A stretch of DNA of 64,000 bases. Source: Clostridium sp. UBA699. GTDB taxonomy: Bacteria; Bacillota; Clostridia; Clostridiales; Clostridiaceae. The stretch covers positions 124,001-188,000 of the forward strand of contig DBML01000023.1 in the NCBI GenBank assembly GCA_002298915.1, read 5' to 3'. Below, one piece after another: positions 16,232 to 25,756 of the stretch; position 1 is the stretch's first letter; each line of letters opens with the position of its first letter. The translations under genes and the position numbers were made by a program. The notes beneath the pieces are model-generated. The model searched no databases, had not been told where the DNA came from, and saw only the letters and a list, made by a program, of their open reading frames with translations.

Positions 16232-17128
16232 ATGCTCAAGGTTGAAATTTGTGGGATAGAATTTAAGAATCCGGTAATCGCTGCCTCCGGAACCTTCGGG
16301 TTCGGAGCCGAGTACAATCAGATATACGATGTTTCGAAGCTCGGAGGCATATCCTCGAAGGGACTCACCCTCCATCCCAAGGAAGGCAACAGCGGCCTGA
16401 GGGTTTTTGAGACCAGAGGCGGCATGATGAACAGCGTCGGCCTCCAGAATCCCGGAGTGGACGGCTTCATAGAAAAAGAGCTGGAAGATATGAAGAAGCT
16501 GGACACGGTTGTCATAGCCAACCTGGGAGGGAACACCCTCGAGGAATACCTCACAGGTGTGGAAAAGCTGAACGGTTCCTCTGTGGACATGATCGAGCTT
16601 AACATATCCTGCCCTAACGTCAAGCACGGCGGGATGGCATTCGGAATCAAAGCCGACGTAGCCTACGGGGTTGTGAACGAAGTCAAAAAAATCTGCAGGA
16701 AGCCGCTGATAGTTAAGCTTTCGCCAAACGCCGAGGACATAGTCGACATGGCTTACAAGTGCTGCGAAGCCGGCGCGGACTCCATATCCCTGGTCAACAC
16801 GTTCAAGGCGATGGCCATAGACATCAACAGCAGGAAGCCTGTTTTCGAAAACGTGACAGCCGGGCTGTCCGGTCCTGCGATTAAGCCGATAGCTCTCAGG
16901 ATGGTGTACGAGGTTTCAAAAGCTGTGGATGTTCCGGTTATCGGCCTCGGCGGGATAGCCTCGGCAAAGGATGCCATAGAATTCATAATGGCAGGAGCTT
17001 CTGCGGTACAGGTCGGAACGGCGAACTTCGTGAAGCCGGACATTTGCCTGGACATAATAGCCGGCATAGAGGAGTTCATGAAAAAAGAAAATATAAAAGA
17101 TTTAAAGGAAATTAAAGGCTGTATATAG
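16232..17128 (+). CDS. pyrD: Dihydroorotate dehydrogenase, class 1B catalytic subunit
   Basis: FMN enzyme oxidising dihydroorotate to orotate. The 298-residue protein has the catalytic Cys in LNISCPNVKHGG, the MMNSVGLQNPG loop and C-terminal FMN phosphate motifs GLGGIAS and GASAVQVGTA. The neighbouring pyrK marks it as class 1B (PyrDB). AAGGAGA precedes the ATG. Confidence 0.96.
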   Translation: MLKVEICGIEFKNPVIAASGTFGFGAEYNQIYDVSKLGGISSKGLTLHPKEGNSGLRVFETRGGMMNSVGLQNPGVDGFIEKELEDMKKLDTVVIANLGGNTLEEYLTGVEKLNGSSVDMIELNISCPNVKHGGMAFGIKADVAYGVVNEVKKICRKPLIVKLSPNAEDIVDMAYKCCEAGADSISLVNTFKAMAIDINSRKPVFENVTAGLSGPAIKPIALRMVYEVSKAVDVPVIGLGGIASAKDAIEFIMAGASAVQVGTANFVKPDICLDIIAGIEEFMKKENIKDLKEIKGCI

Positions 17129-17166
17129 AAATTAATTCAGGCAATAATTTTAAGGAGGATGCAATT

Positions 17167-17745
17167 ATGAGCAACGAAAATATGGTTATAGATACTTTGA
17201 GGGAATCGGAAGCATTACTGGAAGGACACTTTCTCCTTTCGTCGGGAAGGCACAGCGACAGGTACTGCCAGTGCGCCAAGCTCCTGCAGTACCCGGATAA
17301 GGCTGAAAAGGTTGTAAAGATCATCGCCGACAAGCTGAAGGATGTCGACTTTGACATTGTTGTAGGCCCTGCGATGGGAGGCATAGTCGTGGCTTACGAG
17401 CTCGCAAGGCAGGTTGGTAAGCCTGGCATATTCGCTGAGAGGGTTGACGGCGAGATGTCCTTCAGAAGAGGCTTCGAGATAAAGAAGGGCCAGAAGGTCA
17501 TAATCTCCGAAGACGTTGTAACCACAGGGAAATCCTCGCTTGAGGTTGCCAAAATAATCGAAGACATGGGCGGAATAGTCGTTGGGCTTGCCTGCATAGT
17601 CGACAGAAGGGCAGAAGGAGTAAATTTCCCTTACCCTATTTACAGCGCAGTTAAACTTGAGATAAAATCGTATGAGAAGGATGTTTGCCCGATGTGCGAA
17701 GAAGGGTTACCTTACGTAAAACCAGGCAGCAGAAACATCAAATAG
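17167..17745 (+). CDS. pyrE: Orotate phosphoribosyltransferase
   Basis: Joins orotate and PRPP to orotidine monophosphate. The 192-residue protein shows VVGPAMGGIVVAYELARQ and the PRPP-binding motif IISEDVVTTGKSS. A C-terminal Cys pair (CPMCEEG) occurs in longer members of the family. Last gene of the pyr operon, preceded by AGGAGG and followed by a GC-rich hairpin. Confidence 0.95.
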   Translation: MSNENMVIDTLRESEALLEGHFLLSSGRHSDRYCQCAKLLQYPDKAEKVVKIIADKLKDVDFDIVVGPAMGGIVVAYELARQVGKPGIFAERVDGEMSFRRGFEIKKGQKVIISEDVVTTGKSSLEVAKIIEDMGGIVVGLACIVDRRAEGVNFPYPIYSAVKLEIKSYEKDVCPMCEEGLPYVKPGSRNIK

Positions 17746-17754
17746 CAAGGGCAT

Positions 17755-17793
17755 GCCAAGCAGGCTTCCCGCGGCTCGCGGGGGGATCTTGGC
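17755..17793 (+). other. GC-rich hairpin between pyrE and the next gene
   Basis: GCCAAG (17755-17760) pairs with CTTGGC (17788-17793) around an inner CCCGCG-GCT-CGCGGG stem. No T-run follows, so it is not a standard terminator. It could be an RNA-processing or stability element. Confidence 0.4.
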
Positions 17794-17817
17794 TGTCAGC
17801 CATGAGGAGGAGTTTTA

Positions 17818-18588
17818 GTGGCGAAGCCAAGTATATTCAGTAAAGATTACCAGAAGAGAATGAGAAGAAGAAGGATGGGATTTTCCCTTCTAATAGTCGC
17901 AGCCGTTATTGTAATTGCCGCAGGAGCATTCATCGCAGGGAAAAGCCTGCTGTCAAAGAACAACCCGCAGCAAGCTTCGAATACGAAAACTGCAAGCAAT
18001 TCAGACAGTTCGGGTCAGAAGGCCGGCACCGCCACCACGACAACAACGCCCGCAGAAACGGGTTTCGATGTCAAGCTAGCTGACGGAACCGCGCTGAAGG
18101 CGATTTATACAACGTCGGGAACAACCAAAAAGTTCAGCCACGTATCGCCCAAAGAAAAGAATGTCTGGTACGATATAAACCCTGCAGGCGACAAGCTGCT
18201 CATATTCGACAAGGATGCGCAGAGCATACTGCTGATAGACGACACCGGTAAAGTTACTGATGTCACTAATCCGAGTTACGTGTCGACAAAGGGCGTTACC
18301 ACCACGAAGGAGAGCGCGCTCGCTTCGAACAAGAGCTACATCTGGTGCACATCTCCTGCATTCATCAGCGATACCAAAATAGCTTACATCTCCCAGCTTC
18401 CATACTTCGGAAAGACTACGCAGTACGTATGGACCGTCGACATCACGACGGCCAAGCACAAGGGAGTAAACATAAGTGCTGTCAGCGGAGAAAAGATAAC
18501 TTTCGGAAAGCTGGAAGCCAAAGGCCTCAAAATTGATATCGACGGCAGCGTCTGGTACATCACCTCATCGGGAAGTGCTGTGCAATGA
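17818..18588 (+). CDS. Membrane-anchored hypothetical protein
   Basis: A 256-residue protein with a basic cytoplasmic N-terminus (KRMRRRRMG), one transmembrane segment at about residues 21-42, a Ser/Thr/Ala-rich linker (about 45-80) and an extracytoplasmic domain with repeated beta-strand pairs (DKLLIFDKDAQSILLIDDTG), reminiscent of beta-propeller blades. GTG start with GAGGAGG upstream. The stop overlaps the next ATG by ATGA. No family recognised; a surface or stress-related role is guesswork. Confidence 0.75.
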   Translation: MAKPSIFSKDYQKRMRRRRMGFSLLIVAAVIVIAAGAFIAGKSLLSKNNPQQASNTKTASNSDSSGQKAGTATTTTTPAETGFDVKLADGTALKAIYTTSGTTKKFSHVSPKEKNVWYDINPAGDKLLIFDKDAQSILLIDDTGKVTDVTNPSYVSTKGVTTTKESALASNKSYIWCTSPAFISDTKIAYISQLPYFGKTTQYVWTVDITTAKHKGVNISAVSGEKITFGKLEAKGLKIDIDGSVWYITSSGSAVQ

Positions 18589-19367
18589 AGATAGGCCTTT
18601 CATCAGCCTGCTTTTATCCTGAAGTCCTCACCGAAGACAGCATCAAGCTGATAAGGGACATAGGCTTCAGCACAGGCGAGATATTCTTGAATTCCAACAG
18701 CGAATATGAAGACGAGTTTATAGAGCTGCTTAACGAGGAAAGGCTGAGGCACGGGTTTGAGGTCAAATCCGTCCACAGCTTTTCTTCTGCATTTGAGCCA
18801 TACCTGTTCGAGATATACACAAGGCGCCGCCAGGACATGTTCAGGTACTTCAAAAAAGTCTGCAGGGCGGCCAGCAGGCTCGGGGCAAAATACTACACCT
18901 TCCACGGCATGAGGAAATTCGACTTCGACATGATAAACAAGAAGCATGTGCTGGACATTTATGACAAGCTGATATACAGCGCTATGGAGGAAGGCGTGGT
19001 GCTCGCCCAGGAGAACGTATCCTGGTGCATGTCTGCAGACACGAGGTTCCTCGAGCTGCTGAGGGAAAAATGCAGGTACCCCGTGAAATACACTCTGGAC
19101 ATCAAGCAGTCCTTCAGGGCAGGCGTCGACGTGGAGTCATACCTTGACGTGATGGGCCGCGACCTGGTAAACCTGCACATAAATGACAGAAATGAAAGCG
19201 AGAACTGCCTGCTGCCGGGCCGGGGCAGCGTCGATTACGGGGAATTGTTCGGCAAACTGTCTAAGATAGGCTACGAAGGTGACATGATCATAGAGGTTTA
19301 TCGCGATAATTTCAAAAAATATGAGGAATTGGCAGCTGCAAAGGACTTTTTAGCCCGAAAAATGTGA
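18585..19367 (+). CDS. Sugar phosphate isomerase/epimerase-like TIM-barrel protein
   Basis: A 260-residue xylose-isomerase-like (AP endonuclease 2 fold) barrel: MKIGLSSACFYPEVLTEDSI, YYTFHGMRKF, AQENVSW, YTLDIKQS, LHINDRNES and MIIEVYR supply the metal-binding and substrate-binding strand ends. Exact substrate unknown. It overlaps the upstream gene by 4 bases, so the two are translated together, an odd pairing of a membrane-anchored protein with a cytoplasmic isomerase. Confidence 0.82.
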   Translation: MKIGLSSACFYPEVLTEDSIKLIRDIGFSTGEIFLNSNSEYEDEFIELLNEERLRHGFEVKSVHSFSSAFEPYLFEIYTRRRQDMFRYFKKVCRAASRLGAKYYTFHGMRKFDFDMINKKHVLDIYDKLIYSAMEEGVVLAQENVSWCMSADTRFLELLREKCRYPVKYTLDIKQSFRAGVDVESYLDVMGRDLVNLHINDRNESENCLLPGRGSVDYGELFGKLSKIGYEGDMIIEVYRDNFKKYEELAAAKDFLARKM

Positions 19368-19384
19368 AATTAGTGCAAATAAGT

Positions 19385-19413
19385 TTGATAATTCGTTGAT
19401 ATATGTATATAAT
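19385..19413 (+). promoter_or_regulatory. Promoter of tig
   Basis: TTGATA (19385-19390), 17-base spacer, TATAAT (19408-19413), about 60 bases before the tig ATG. Confidence 0.75.
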
Positions 19414-19471
19414 ATACTTGCATAAATATTTTTATCATTAGCCATAAGGTTATTTAGGAGGAATAGGAATA

Positions 19472-20764
19472 ATGAACGTAAAAGTGGACAAAATAGAAAC
19501 TAATGTGTATAAACTGGAGATAACAGTTGATGCAGCAAATTTCAATGAAGCAATGAATAAGTCATATAAGAAAAATATGAACAAATTCAATGTTCCAGGA
19601 TTCAGAAAGGGCAAAGCTCCGATCAACATAATCAAGAAGTTCTACGGAGAAGCAGTTCTTTTCGACGATGCGATCGATATCGTATGCGATGAAACATACC
19701 CTGTTGCATTGGCTGAAAATGATATAAAGCCTGTTGACTACCCTAAGGTTGAAATCGTTCAGATAGGCGAGGGAAAAGACTTCATCTACACTGCAACCGT
19801 GACAGTAAGACCTGAAGTCGAGCTTGGCGAATACAAGGGACTCGAAGTAAAGAAGCCTGTATATGATGTAACTGACGCAGAGATTGATGCTGAGCTTATA
19901 TCAATGCAGGACAAAAACGCAAGGGTTACAGCTAAAGAGGATGGAACCGTTGAAAGCGGAAACATCGCTGTTATAGATTTCAAAGGCTTTGTAGACGGAG
20001 TTGCTTTTGAAGGCGGCACAGGAAGCGACTACGAGCTCGAAATCGGATCCGGCACTTTCATAGACACTTTTGAAGAGCAGCTTATCGGCACTGCAAAAGG
20101 CGAAACAAAGAACATAAGCGTTACTTTCCCTGAAGAATACGGCCAGGAAGAGCTTAACGGCAAGCCTGCAGTGTTTGAAGTGACTGTTAAAGAGATAAAG
20201 GTCAAAGAGCTTCCGGCGCTTGACGACGAGTTCGCCAAGGAAGTTTCAGAGTTCGACACCATAGAAGAGATGAAAGCAGACCTGAAAGCTAAAATGGAAG
20301 GCTACAACAAGACAAGAGCTGAGAAGGAATACGAAACAGCTGTTATCGATGCAGTTGTTGACAATGCAAAGGTAGAAATACCAGCTGCAATGATCGAGAG
20401 AGAAATCGACAACATGCTGAAGGACCTGGAAATGAGACTTCAGTACCAGGGGCTTGACCTTAAAACTTACTACGAATACACAAACACTACAGAGGTTAAG
20501 GCTAGAGAGTTCATGAAAGAAGCTGCAGAGAAAAGAGTCAAGGCAGACCTCGTTCTGGAACAGGTAGCAAAGGTTGAGAACGTTGAAGTAACAGAGGAAG
20601 AGCTTACAGCAAAAGCAACAGAACTTGCCAAGCACTACGGCGGCAAGGACATAGAGAAGACAGTTAAAATGATACTCGACGGACAGAAGGATTACCTTGA
20701 ATCTGATGTAATCAACGAAAAGGTAGTAAAGCTGTTAGTAGACAGCAGCAAACCAACAGCTTAA
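19472..20764 (+). CDS. tig: Trigger factor
   Basis: Ribosome-associated chaperone and prolyl isomerase. The 430-residue protein has the ribosome-binding signature in VPGFRKGKAP, a middle FKBP-type domain (about 150-245, VIDFKGFVDGVAFEGG) and a helical C-terminal chaperone domain. It stands before clpP and clpX, the usual bacterial order, but a terminator and separate ribosome site divide them. It uses more A/T-rich codons than the pyr genes, consistent with high expression. Confidence 0.97.
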   Translation: MNVKVDKIETNVYKLEITVDAANFNEAMNKSYKKNMNKFNVPGFRKGKAPINIIKKFYGEAVLFDDAIDIVCDETYPVALAENDIKPVDYPKVEIVQIGEGKDFIYTATVTVRPEVELGEYKGLEVKKPVYDVTDAEIDAELISMQDKNARVTAKEDGTVESGNIAVIDFKGFVDGVAFEGGTGSDYELEIGSGTFIDTFEEQLIGTAKGETKNISVTFPEEYGQEELNGKPAVFEVTVKEIKVKELPALDDEFAKEVSEFDTIEEMKADLKAKMEGYNKTRAEKEYETAVIDAVVDNAKVEIPAAMIEREIDNMLKDLEMRLQYQGLDLKTYYEYTNTTEVKAREFMKEAAEKRVKADLVLEQVAKVENVEVTEEELTAKATELAKHYGGKDIEKTVKMILDGQKDYLESDVINEKVVKLLVDSSKPTA

Positions 20765-20776
20765 TATAAAAATATG

Positions 20777-20810
20777 AATTAATTGCCAATCTTTTTGGCA
20801 ATTAATTTTC
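20777..20810 (+). terminator. Terminator between tig and clpP
   Basis: AATTAATTGCCAA (20777-20789) pairs perfectly with TTGGCAATTAATT (20795-20807), tail TTTTC. It probably separates tig from clpP partly, since clpP starts 20 bases later with no evident own promoter. Confidence 0.8.
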
Positions 20811-20829
20811 TAAATGGGAGGATTGAAAA

Positions 20830-21414
20830 ATGAGTTTAGTACCGGTAGTTGTAGAACAAACAAACAGGGGTGAAAGGTCATACGATATTTACTCCAGGCT
20901 TCTGAAAGACAGGATAATTATGTTGAGCGATCAGGTCAATGATGTTACTGCAAGCCTTGTAGTAGCTCAGCTTCTGTTCCTCGAAGCAGAGGATCCTGAC
21001 AAGGACATATTCCTTTACATCAACAGCCCGGGAGGATCCATAACCTCAGGAATGGCCATTTACGATACGATGCAGCACATAAAGCCTGACGTATCAACAA
21101 TATGCGTGGGAATGGCGGCATCCATGGGCGCGTTCCTTCTTGCAGCAGGAGCCAAAGGAAAGAGATACGCTCTTCCGAACGCTGAAATAATGATCCACCA
21201 GCCGCTGGGCGGGTTCCAGGGACAGGCAACCGACATAGGCATCCATGCAGAGAGGATCCTGAGGATAAAAGACAACCTCAACAAGATCCTGAGCGAAAGA
21301 ACTGGCCAGCCTATGGAGAAGGTGGTGCAGGACACCGAAAGGGACAACTTCATGACTGCAGAGGAAGCCAAAGCCTACGGTCTCATTGACGACGTGTTTT
21401 ACAAAAAGAAGTAG
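20830..21414 (+). CDS. clpP: ATP-dependent Clp protease proteolytic subunit
   Basis: Serine peptidase forming the tetradecameric chamber for ClpX and ClpA/C. The 194-residue protein has catalytic Ser98 in GMAASMGAFL, His123 in EIMIHQPLGG and a C-terminal Asp in the QDTERDNFM region. GGGAGGA lies 6 bases before the ATG. clpX follows 26 bases later. Confidence 0.98.
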   Translation: MSLVPVVVEQTNRGERSYDIYSRLLKDRIIMLSDQVNDVTASLVVAQLLFLEAEDPDKDIFLYINSPGGSITSGMAIYDTMQHIKPDVSTICVGMAASMGAFLLAAGAKGKRYALPNAEIMIHQPLGGFQGQATDIGIHAERILRIKDNLNKILSERTGQPMEKVVQDTERDNFMTAEEAKAYGLIDDVFYKKK

Positions 21415-21439
21415 CAAATAACCTTTAGAGAGGTGTAAT

Positions 21440-22729
21440 ATGGTCAAAATTGATGAAAAGAAGCAGTTAAAATGTTCATTTTGCGGTAAAACCCAGGACC
21501 AGGTGAGGAGATTAATTGCTGGACCAGGCGTATATATATGCGATGAATGCATAGATCTATGCTCGGAAATTATTAGCGACGAGTTTGAAGAGGATATCCA
21601 GGTAGATGTGAGCTCCCTTCCTAAACCGTCAGAAATCAAGGAGCACCTTGATCAGTATGTCATAGGACAGATGGAAGCCAAGAAATCTCTGGCTGTTGCG
21701 GTATACAACCACTACAAGAGGATCAACTCAAACATGGACAGCGACGACGTGGAACTGCAGAAGAGCAATATTCTTCTTCTTGGCCCTACGGGCTCAGGTA
21801 AGACCTTGCTTGCCCAGACACTTGCAAAATTCCTTAATGTTCCTTTTGCCATAGCAGACGCCACCACCCTTACGGAGGCTGGCTATGTCGGCGAAGACGT
21901 TGAAAACATACTGCTCAAGCTTATCCAGAATGCGGACTACGACATTGAAAGAGCCGAGAAGGGCATTGTATACATCGATGAAATTGACAAAATAGCAAGG
22001 AAGACTGAGAATCCTTCCATAACAAGGGACGTATCAGGTGAAGGCGTTCAGCAGGCTCTCCTCAAGATACTTGAAGGAACTGTTGCTTCTGTTCCTCCGC
22101 AGGGCGGAAGGAAGCACCCTCACCAGGAGTTCATACAGATCAACACTGCCAACATACTGTTCATATGCGGCGGAGCTTTCGACGGCATAGAGAAGATCAT
22201 AGAGCAGAGGACAAGGGTCAGTTCGCTGGGCTTCGGAGCCGAGATCCATTCCAAGAAGCAGAAGGATGTAGGCGCGCTCCTCAAGGACACAATGCCTGGC
22301 GACCTCCTGAAGTTCGGTCTCATACCTGAGTTCGTGGGAAGGCTTCCTATAGTCGTTACACTGGAAGCGCTTGACAAGAAAGCCCTTGTAAGCATCCTCA
22401 GCGAGCCGAAGAACGCCCTTGTAAAACAGTACAGGAAGCTGTTCGAGATGGACAACGTCGAGCTCGAATTCACAGAGGAAGCACTTCAGGCCATAGCTGA
22501 AGAGGCGATGAAGAGGAACACTGGAGCCAGAGGCTTGAGAGCGATAATCGAAGACACCATGAAGGACATAATGTTCGACATCCCTTCAAGGGAAGAAATA
22601 GCGAAGGTTATCGTCAACAGGGAAACCGTCGAAAAGAAGGTGCCTGAGCTGATCATGGCCGAAGGGGAAAAAAGACAGCCCCTAAAAGTGAAAAAGTCGA
22701 GAAACAGAAAAGGGCCTGAAACAGCCTAG
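21440..22729 (+). CDS. clpX: ATP-dependent Clp protease ATPase subunit ClpX
   Basis: AAA+ unfoldase delivering substrates to ClpP. The 429-residue protein has the N-terminal zinc domain (CSFCGKTQ and CDECIDLC), Walker A GPTGSGKT, Walker B VYIDEIDK, pore loop GYVGED and the ClpP-binding loop (SLGFGAE). Directly downstream of clpP, forming the clpPX pair. Confidence 0.98.
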   Translation: MVKIDEKKQLKCSFCGKTQDQVRRLIAGPGVYICDECIDLCSEIISDEFEEDIQVDVSSLPKPSEIKEHLDQYVIGQMEAKKSLAVAVYNHYKRINSNMDSDDVELQKSNILLLGPTGSGKTLLAQTLAKFLNVPFAIADATTLTEAGYVGEDVENILLKLIQNADYDIERAEKGIVYIDEIDKIARKTENPSITRDVSGEGVQQALLKILEGTVASVPPQGGRKHPHQEFIQINTANILFICGGAFDGIEKIIEQRTRVSSLGFGAEIHSKKQKDVGALLKDTMPGDLLKFGLIPEFVGRLPIVVTLEALDKKALVSILSEPKNALVKQYRKLFEMDNVELEFTEEALQAIAEEAMKRNTGARGLRAIIEDTMKDIMFDIPSREEIAKVIVNRETVEKKVPELIMAEGEKRQPLKVKKSRNRKGPETA

Positions 22730-22734
22730 AAATT

Positions 22735-22780
22735 AAAACATATAGTAATTAGTTTCGGCTAATTACTATATGTTTTATTT
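22735..22780 (+). terminator. Terminator after clpX
   Basis: AAAACATATAGTAATTAG (22735-22752) pairs perfectly with CTAATTACTATATGTTTT (22759-22776) around a TTTCGG loop, followed by ATTTAT. The A-rich 5' flank makes it usable on both strands. Confidence 0.85.
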
Positions 22781-22817
22781 ATAGTTAGTGTTAGTACATT
22801 AAAGTTAGGAGATAAAT

Positions 22818-25139
22818 ATGGAAAATAATAGAGTGATCCTGCCTCTTATCCCTTTAAGGGGCATTACGGTTTTTCCTTATATGGTGCTTCATTTCGATGT
22901 GGGAAGGGAAAAATCTATAGCTGCACTTGAAGAAGCCATGATATCGAAGCAGAAAATATTCCTTGTGACGCAGAAGGATGCAAGGGTTGAAGAGCCTGGA
23001 ATAGAGGATATATTCGTCATGGGGGCGGTCTGCAGCATAAAGCAGATACTCAAGCTTCCAGGCGAGACTGTCAGGGTGCTTGTGGAAGGAGAAACCAGGG
23101 CAAGGCTGGACAAGATCGTTCAGCATGAGCCTTTCTTTAAAGCTGAGATTGAAGTACTTGAGGATGCTGAAGAAAAGGCCGACAAGAAGACAGAAGCTCT
23201 CATGCGCTCGGTCAGGAAAAGCTTCGACGAGTACGTAAAGCTTTCGGGCAGCATACCTTTTGAGATAATCCTTACTCTGGACGAGCTAGAAAACCCAGGC
23301 AGATTTTCCGACGTCGTCAGTTCATACCTCATGCTCAAGCAGGACAAGAAGCAGGAGCTTCTGGAGGCTTATGACGTACATGTCAGGCTGACTAAGCTTC
23401 TGGAAATACTGAAAAACGAAGTAGACATAATAAAGCTTGAAAAGAAGATCGGGGTAAAGGTCAAGAGCAAGATAGACAAGGTCCAGAAGGACTACTACCT
23501 GAGGGAGCAGCTTAAGGCAATCCAGGAGGAGCTGGGCGAAGAGGACGAGGACAAAAAAGAGATAAAAACCTATCTCGAAAAGATAAACAAGGCCAAGCTC
23601 CCTAAAGCAGTGAAGGAGAAAGCGCTTTACGAGCTCGACAGGCTCAAGAACAGCGGAAGCTACTCGGCCGAAGGCGGAGTGATAAGGTCGTACATTGACT
23701 GGATACTCGACCTGCCTTGGACAAAGGAAACTAAGGACAACCTCAGCATAAAGGGCGCAAGGGAAATACTCGAGAACGAGCATTTCGGACTCGAGGATGT
23801 CAAGAACAGGATAATCGAATACCTTGCTGTGAAGCAGATGAGCAAATCGCTCAAGGGTCCCATCCTCTGCTTTGTAGGACCTCCGGGAGTGGGAAAGACA
23901 TCCATAGCAAAATCCATCGCGCATGCAGTAAACAGGAACTTCGTAAGGATGTCCCTGGGAGGCGTTAAGGACGAGGCGGAGATAAGGGGCCACAGGAAGA
24001 CCTATGTTGGGGCAATCCCGGGAAGGATAATCTATTCGATGAAGCAGGCGAAGTCCAAGAACCCGCTTTTCCTGCTGGACGAGATAGACAAGATGAGCAG
24101 CGATTTCAGGGGTGACCCTGCAGACGCATTGCTTGAGGTTCTTGACAGCGAGCAGAACAGCACGTTCAGGGACCACTACATGGAGCTGGAGTTCGACCTA
24201 TCGAACGTCATGTTCATTACCACTGCAAACAGGCTTGACACTATTCCAAGGCCTCTTCTTGACAGGATGGAGGTCATCGAGATATCGGGCTACACCTCCG
24301 AGGAGAAGCTCAACATCGCGAAGCAGCATCTGATACCAAAGAAGCTCAAGGAGCACAACGTGACTGAAGAGCAGATTAAGATACAGGATTCGGCGTTGAG
24401 CCTCATAATCGAGAGCTACACAAGGGAATCCGGCGTCAGGAGCCTGGAGAGGAAGATCTCAGACCTCATCAGGAAAGCTATCTCCGAAATGCTCGAGCAG
24501 GACAAAAAGAAGATAGTGATAAACGCCAACAAGGTCAAGGCTTATCTCGGCCCGATCGTCTTTACCTACGACACAGCAGAAAAGGACGACAGGATCGGTG
24601 TCGTAACCGGCATGGCATGGACGGAATACGGCGGAGACACCCTGCCTGTGGAGGTTACAGTAATGCCTGGAACAGGCAAGCTGGAGCTTACCGGGCAGCT
24701 TGGAGACGTAATGAAGGAGTCCGGAAGAGCCGGCTACAGCTACATCAGGGCTAACGCCGACAAGTACGGCATAAACCCTGAATTCTACAAGGACAAGGAC
24801 ATCCATGTCCATGTTCCTGAAGGAGCTGTCCCTAAGGACGGCCCATCTGCAGGCGTCACCATGGTTACAGCCATAGTGTCGGCTTTAAGCTCAACAAAGG
24901 TTAGGCACAACATCGCAATGACTGGGGAAATTACCCTTACAGGCCGCGTTCTGGCTATCGGAGGGCTAAAAGAGAAATCGCTTGCCGCTTACAGGGCGGG
25001 GATCGATACGCTCATAATACCGAAAGCCAATGAGAAGGACCTCCTTAAAATACCGAAATCTGTTAAGAGCAAGCTGAAGTTCATACTTGCAGACAACATA
25101 GACACGGTTCTGGAAAATGCGCTGGTGAAAAATGATTAA
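22818..25139 (+). CDS. lon: ATP-dependent protease Lon
   Basis: Cytoplasmic quality-control protease, 773 residues. The N-terminal LON domain (LPLIPLRGITVFPYMVLHFD) is followed by coiled coil, AAA+ module (Walker A GPPGVGKT, Walker B LFLLDEIDKM) and protease domain with the Ser-Lys dyad in KDGPSAGVTM and GGLKEKSLAAYRAG. Length fits bacterial LonA. Transcribed with the ysxC GTPase gene, a frequent pairing in Firmicutes. Confidence 0.98.
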   Translation: MENNRVILPLIPLRGITVFPYMVLHFDVGREKSIAALEEAMISKQKIFLVTQKDARVEEPGIEDIFVMGAVCSIKQILKLPGETVRVLVEGETRARLDKIVQHEPFFKAEIEVLEDAEEKADKKTEALMRSVRKSFDEYVKLSGSIPFEIILTLDELENPGRFSDVVSSYLMLKQDKKQELLEAYDVHVRLTKLLEILKNEVDIIKLEKKIGVKVKSKIDKVQKDYYLREQLKAIQEELGEEDEDKKEIKTYLEKINKAKLPKAVKEKALYELDRLKNSGSYSAEGGVIRSYIDWILDLPWTKETKDNLSIKGAREILENEHFGLEDVKNRIIEYLAVKQMSKSLKGPILCFVGPPGVGKTSIAKSIAHAVNRNFVRMSLGGVKDEAEIRGHRKTYVGAIPGRIIYSMKQAKSKNPLFLLDEIDKMSSDFRGDPADALLEVLDSEQNSTFRDHYMELEFDLSNVMFITTANRLDTIPRPLLDRMEVIEISGYTSEEKLNIAKQHLIPKKLKEHNVTEEQIKIQDSALSLIIESYTRESGVRSLERKISDLIRKAISEMLEQDKKKIVINANKVKAYLGPIVFTYDTAEKDDRIGVVTGMAWTEYGGDTLPVEVTVMPGTGKLELTGQLGDVMKESGRAGYSYIRANADKYGINPEFYKDKDIHVHVPEGAVPKDGPSAGVTMVTAIVSALSSTKVRHNIAMTGEITLTGRVLAIGGLKEKSLAAYRAGIDTLIIPKANEKDLLKIPKSVKSKLKFILADNIDTVLENALVKND

Positions 25140-25153
25140 TTGGAGATGGTTAA

Positions 25154-25744
25154 ATGGAAATTAAACAGTCGGAGTTTATAACATCTGCAGTGAAACCGGA
25201 GCAGTATCCTGATGACGACAGGATCGAGATAGCCTTTGTGGGAAGATCCAATGCAGGCAAATCTTCCCTCATAAACACTCTTACAAACAGGAGGAAGCTG
25301 GTCAAGGTGAGCGGCACTCCTGGAAAAACAAGGCTTGTAAACTTCTTCCTCATAAACAACGAATTCTATTTTGTCGATCTTCCGGGTTACGGCTATGCAA
25401 AAGTATCAAAGACCGAGAAGCAGAAATGGGGACAGGTCATTGAAACGTACCTGGTAAACAGGAGGCAGCTGAAGAAGATTATCCTTCTGGTGGACTGCAG
25501 GCACAAGCCGACCGAGGACGACAAGATTATGTACAGCTTCATAAAGCACTACGGATATGACTGCACAGTGGTCGCCACGAAGAGCGACAAGCTCACAAGG
25601 AACCAGCTAAACAAGAACCTGGCGATGCTTAAGGCGGAGCTGAATCTTGAAAAAGGTGACTCGCTGCTCCCGTTCTCCTCGCTCAACAGGCAGGGGAAAG
25701 AGGAGCTGCTGGAAAACATAGAGGGTTCATTAACGGAGATTTAG
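25154..25744 (+). CDS. ysxC: Ribosome biogenesis GTP-binding protein YsxC/EngB
   Basis: Essential GTPase acting in 50S subunit assembly. The 196-residue protein has G1 GRSNAGKSS, G2-region GTPGKTRLVNFF, G3 DLPGYGYAK and G4 TKSDK. It starts 14 bases after lon, in the familiar lon-ysxC order. Confidence 0.97.
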   Translation: MEIKQSEFITSAVKPEQYPDDDRIEIAFVGRSNAGKSSLINTLTNRRKLVKVSGTPGKTRLVNFFLINNEFYFVDLPGYGYAKVSKTEKQKWGQVIETYLVNRRQLKKIILLVDCRHKPTEDDKIMYSFIKHYGYDCTVVATKSDKLTRNQLNKNLAMLKAELNLEKGDSLLPFSSLNRQGKEELLENIEGSLTEI

Positions 25745-25756
25745 GAGCGGATAAGG

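Noticed and set aside
15695..16627. 310-codon minus-strand ORF across pyrK and pyrD
   Set aside because: Antisense to two well-supported genes.
23322..24176. 284-codon minus-strand ORF
   Set aside because: Shadow within lon, which is clearly coding on the plus strand with all motifs.
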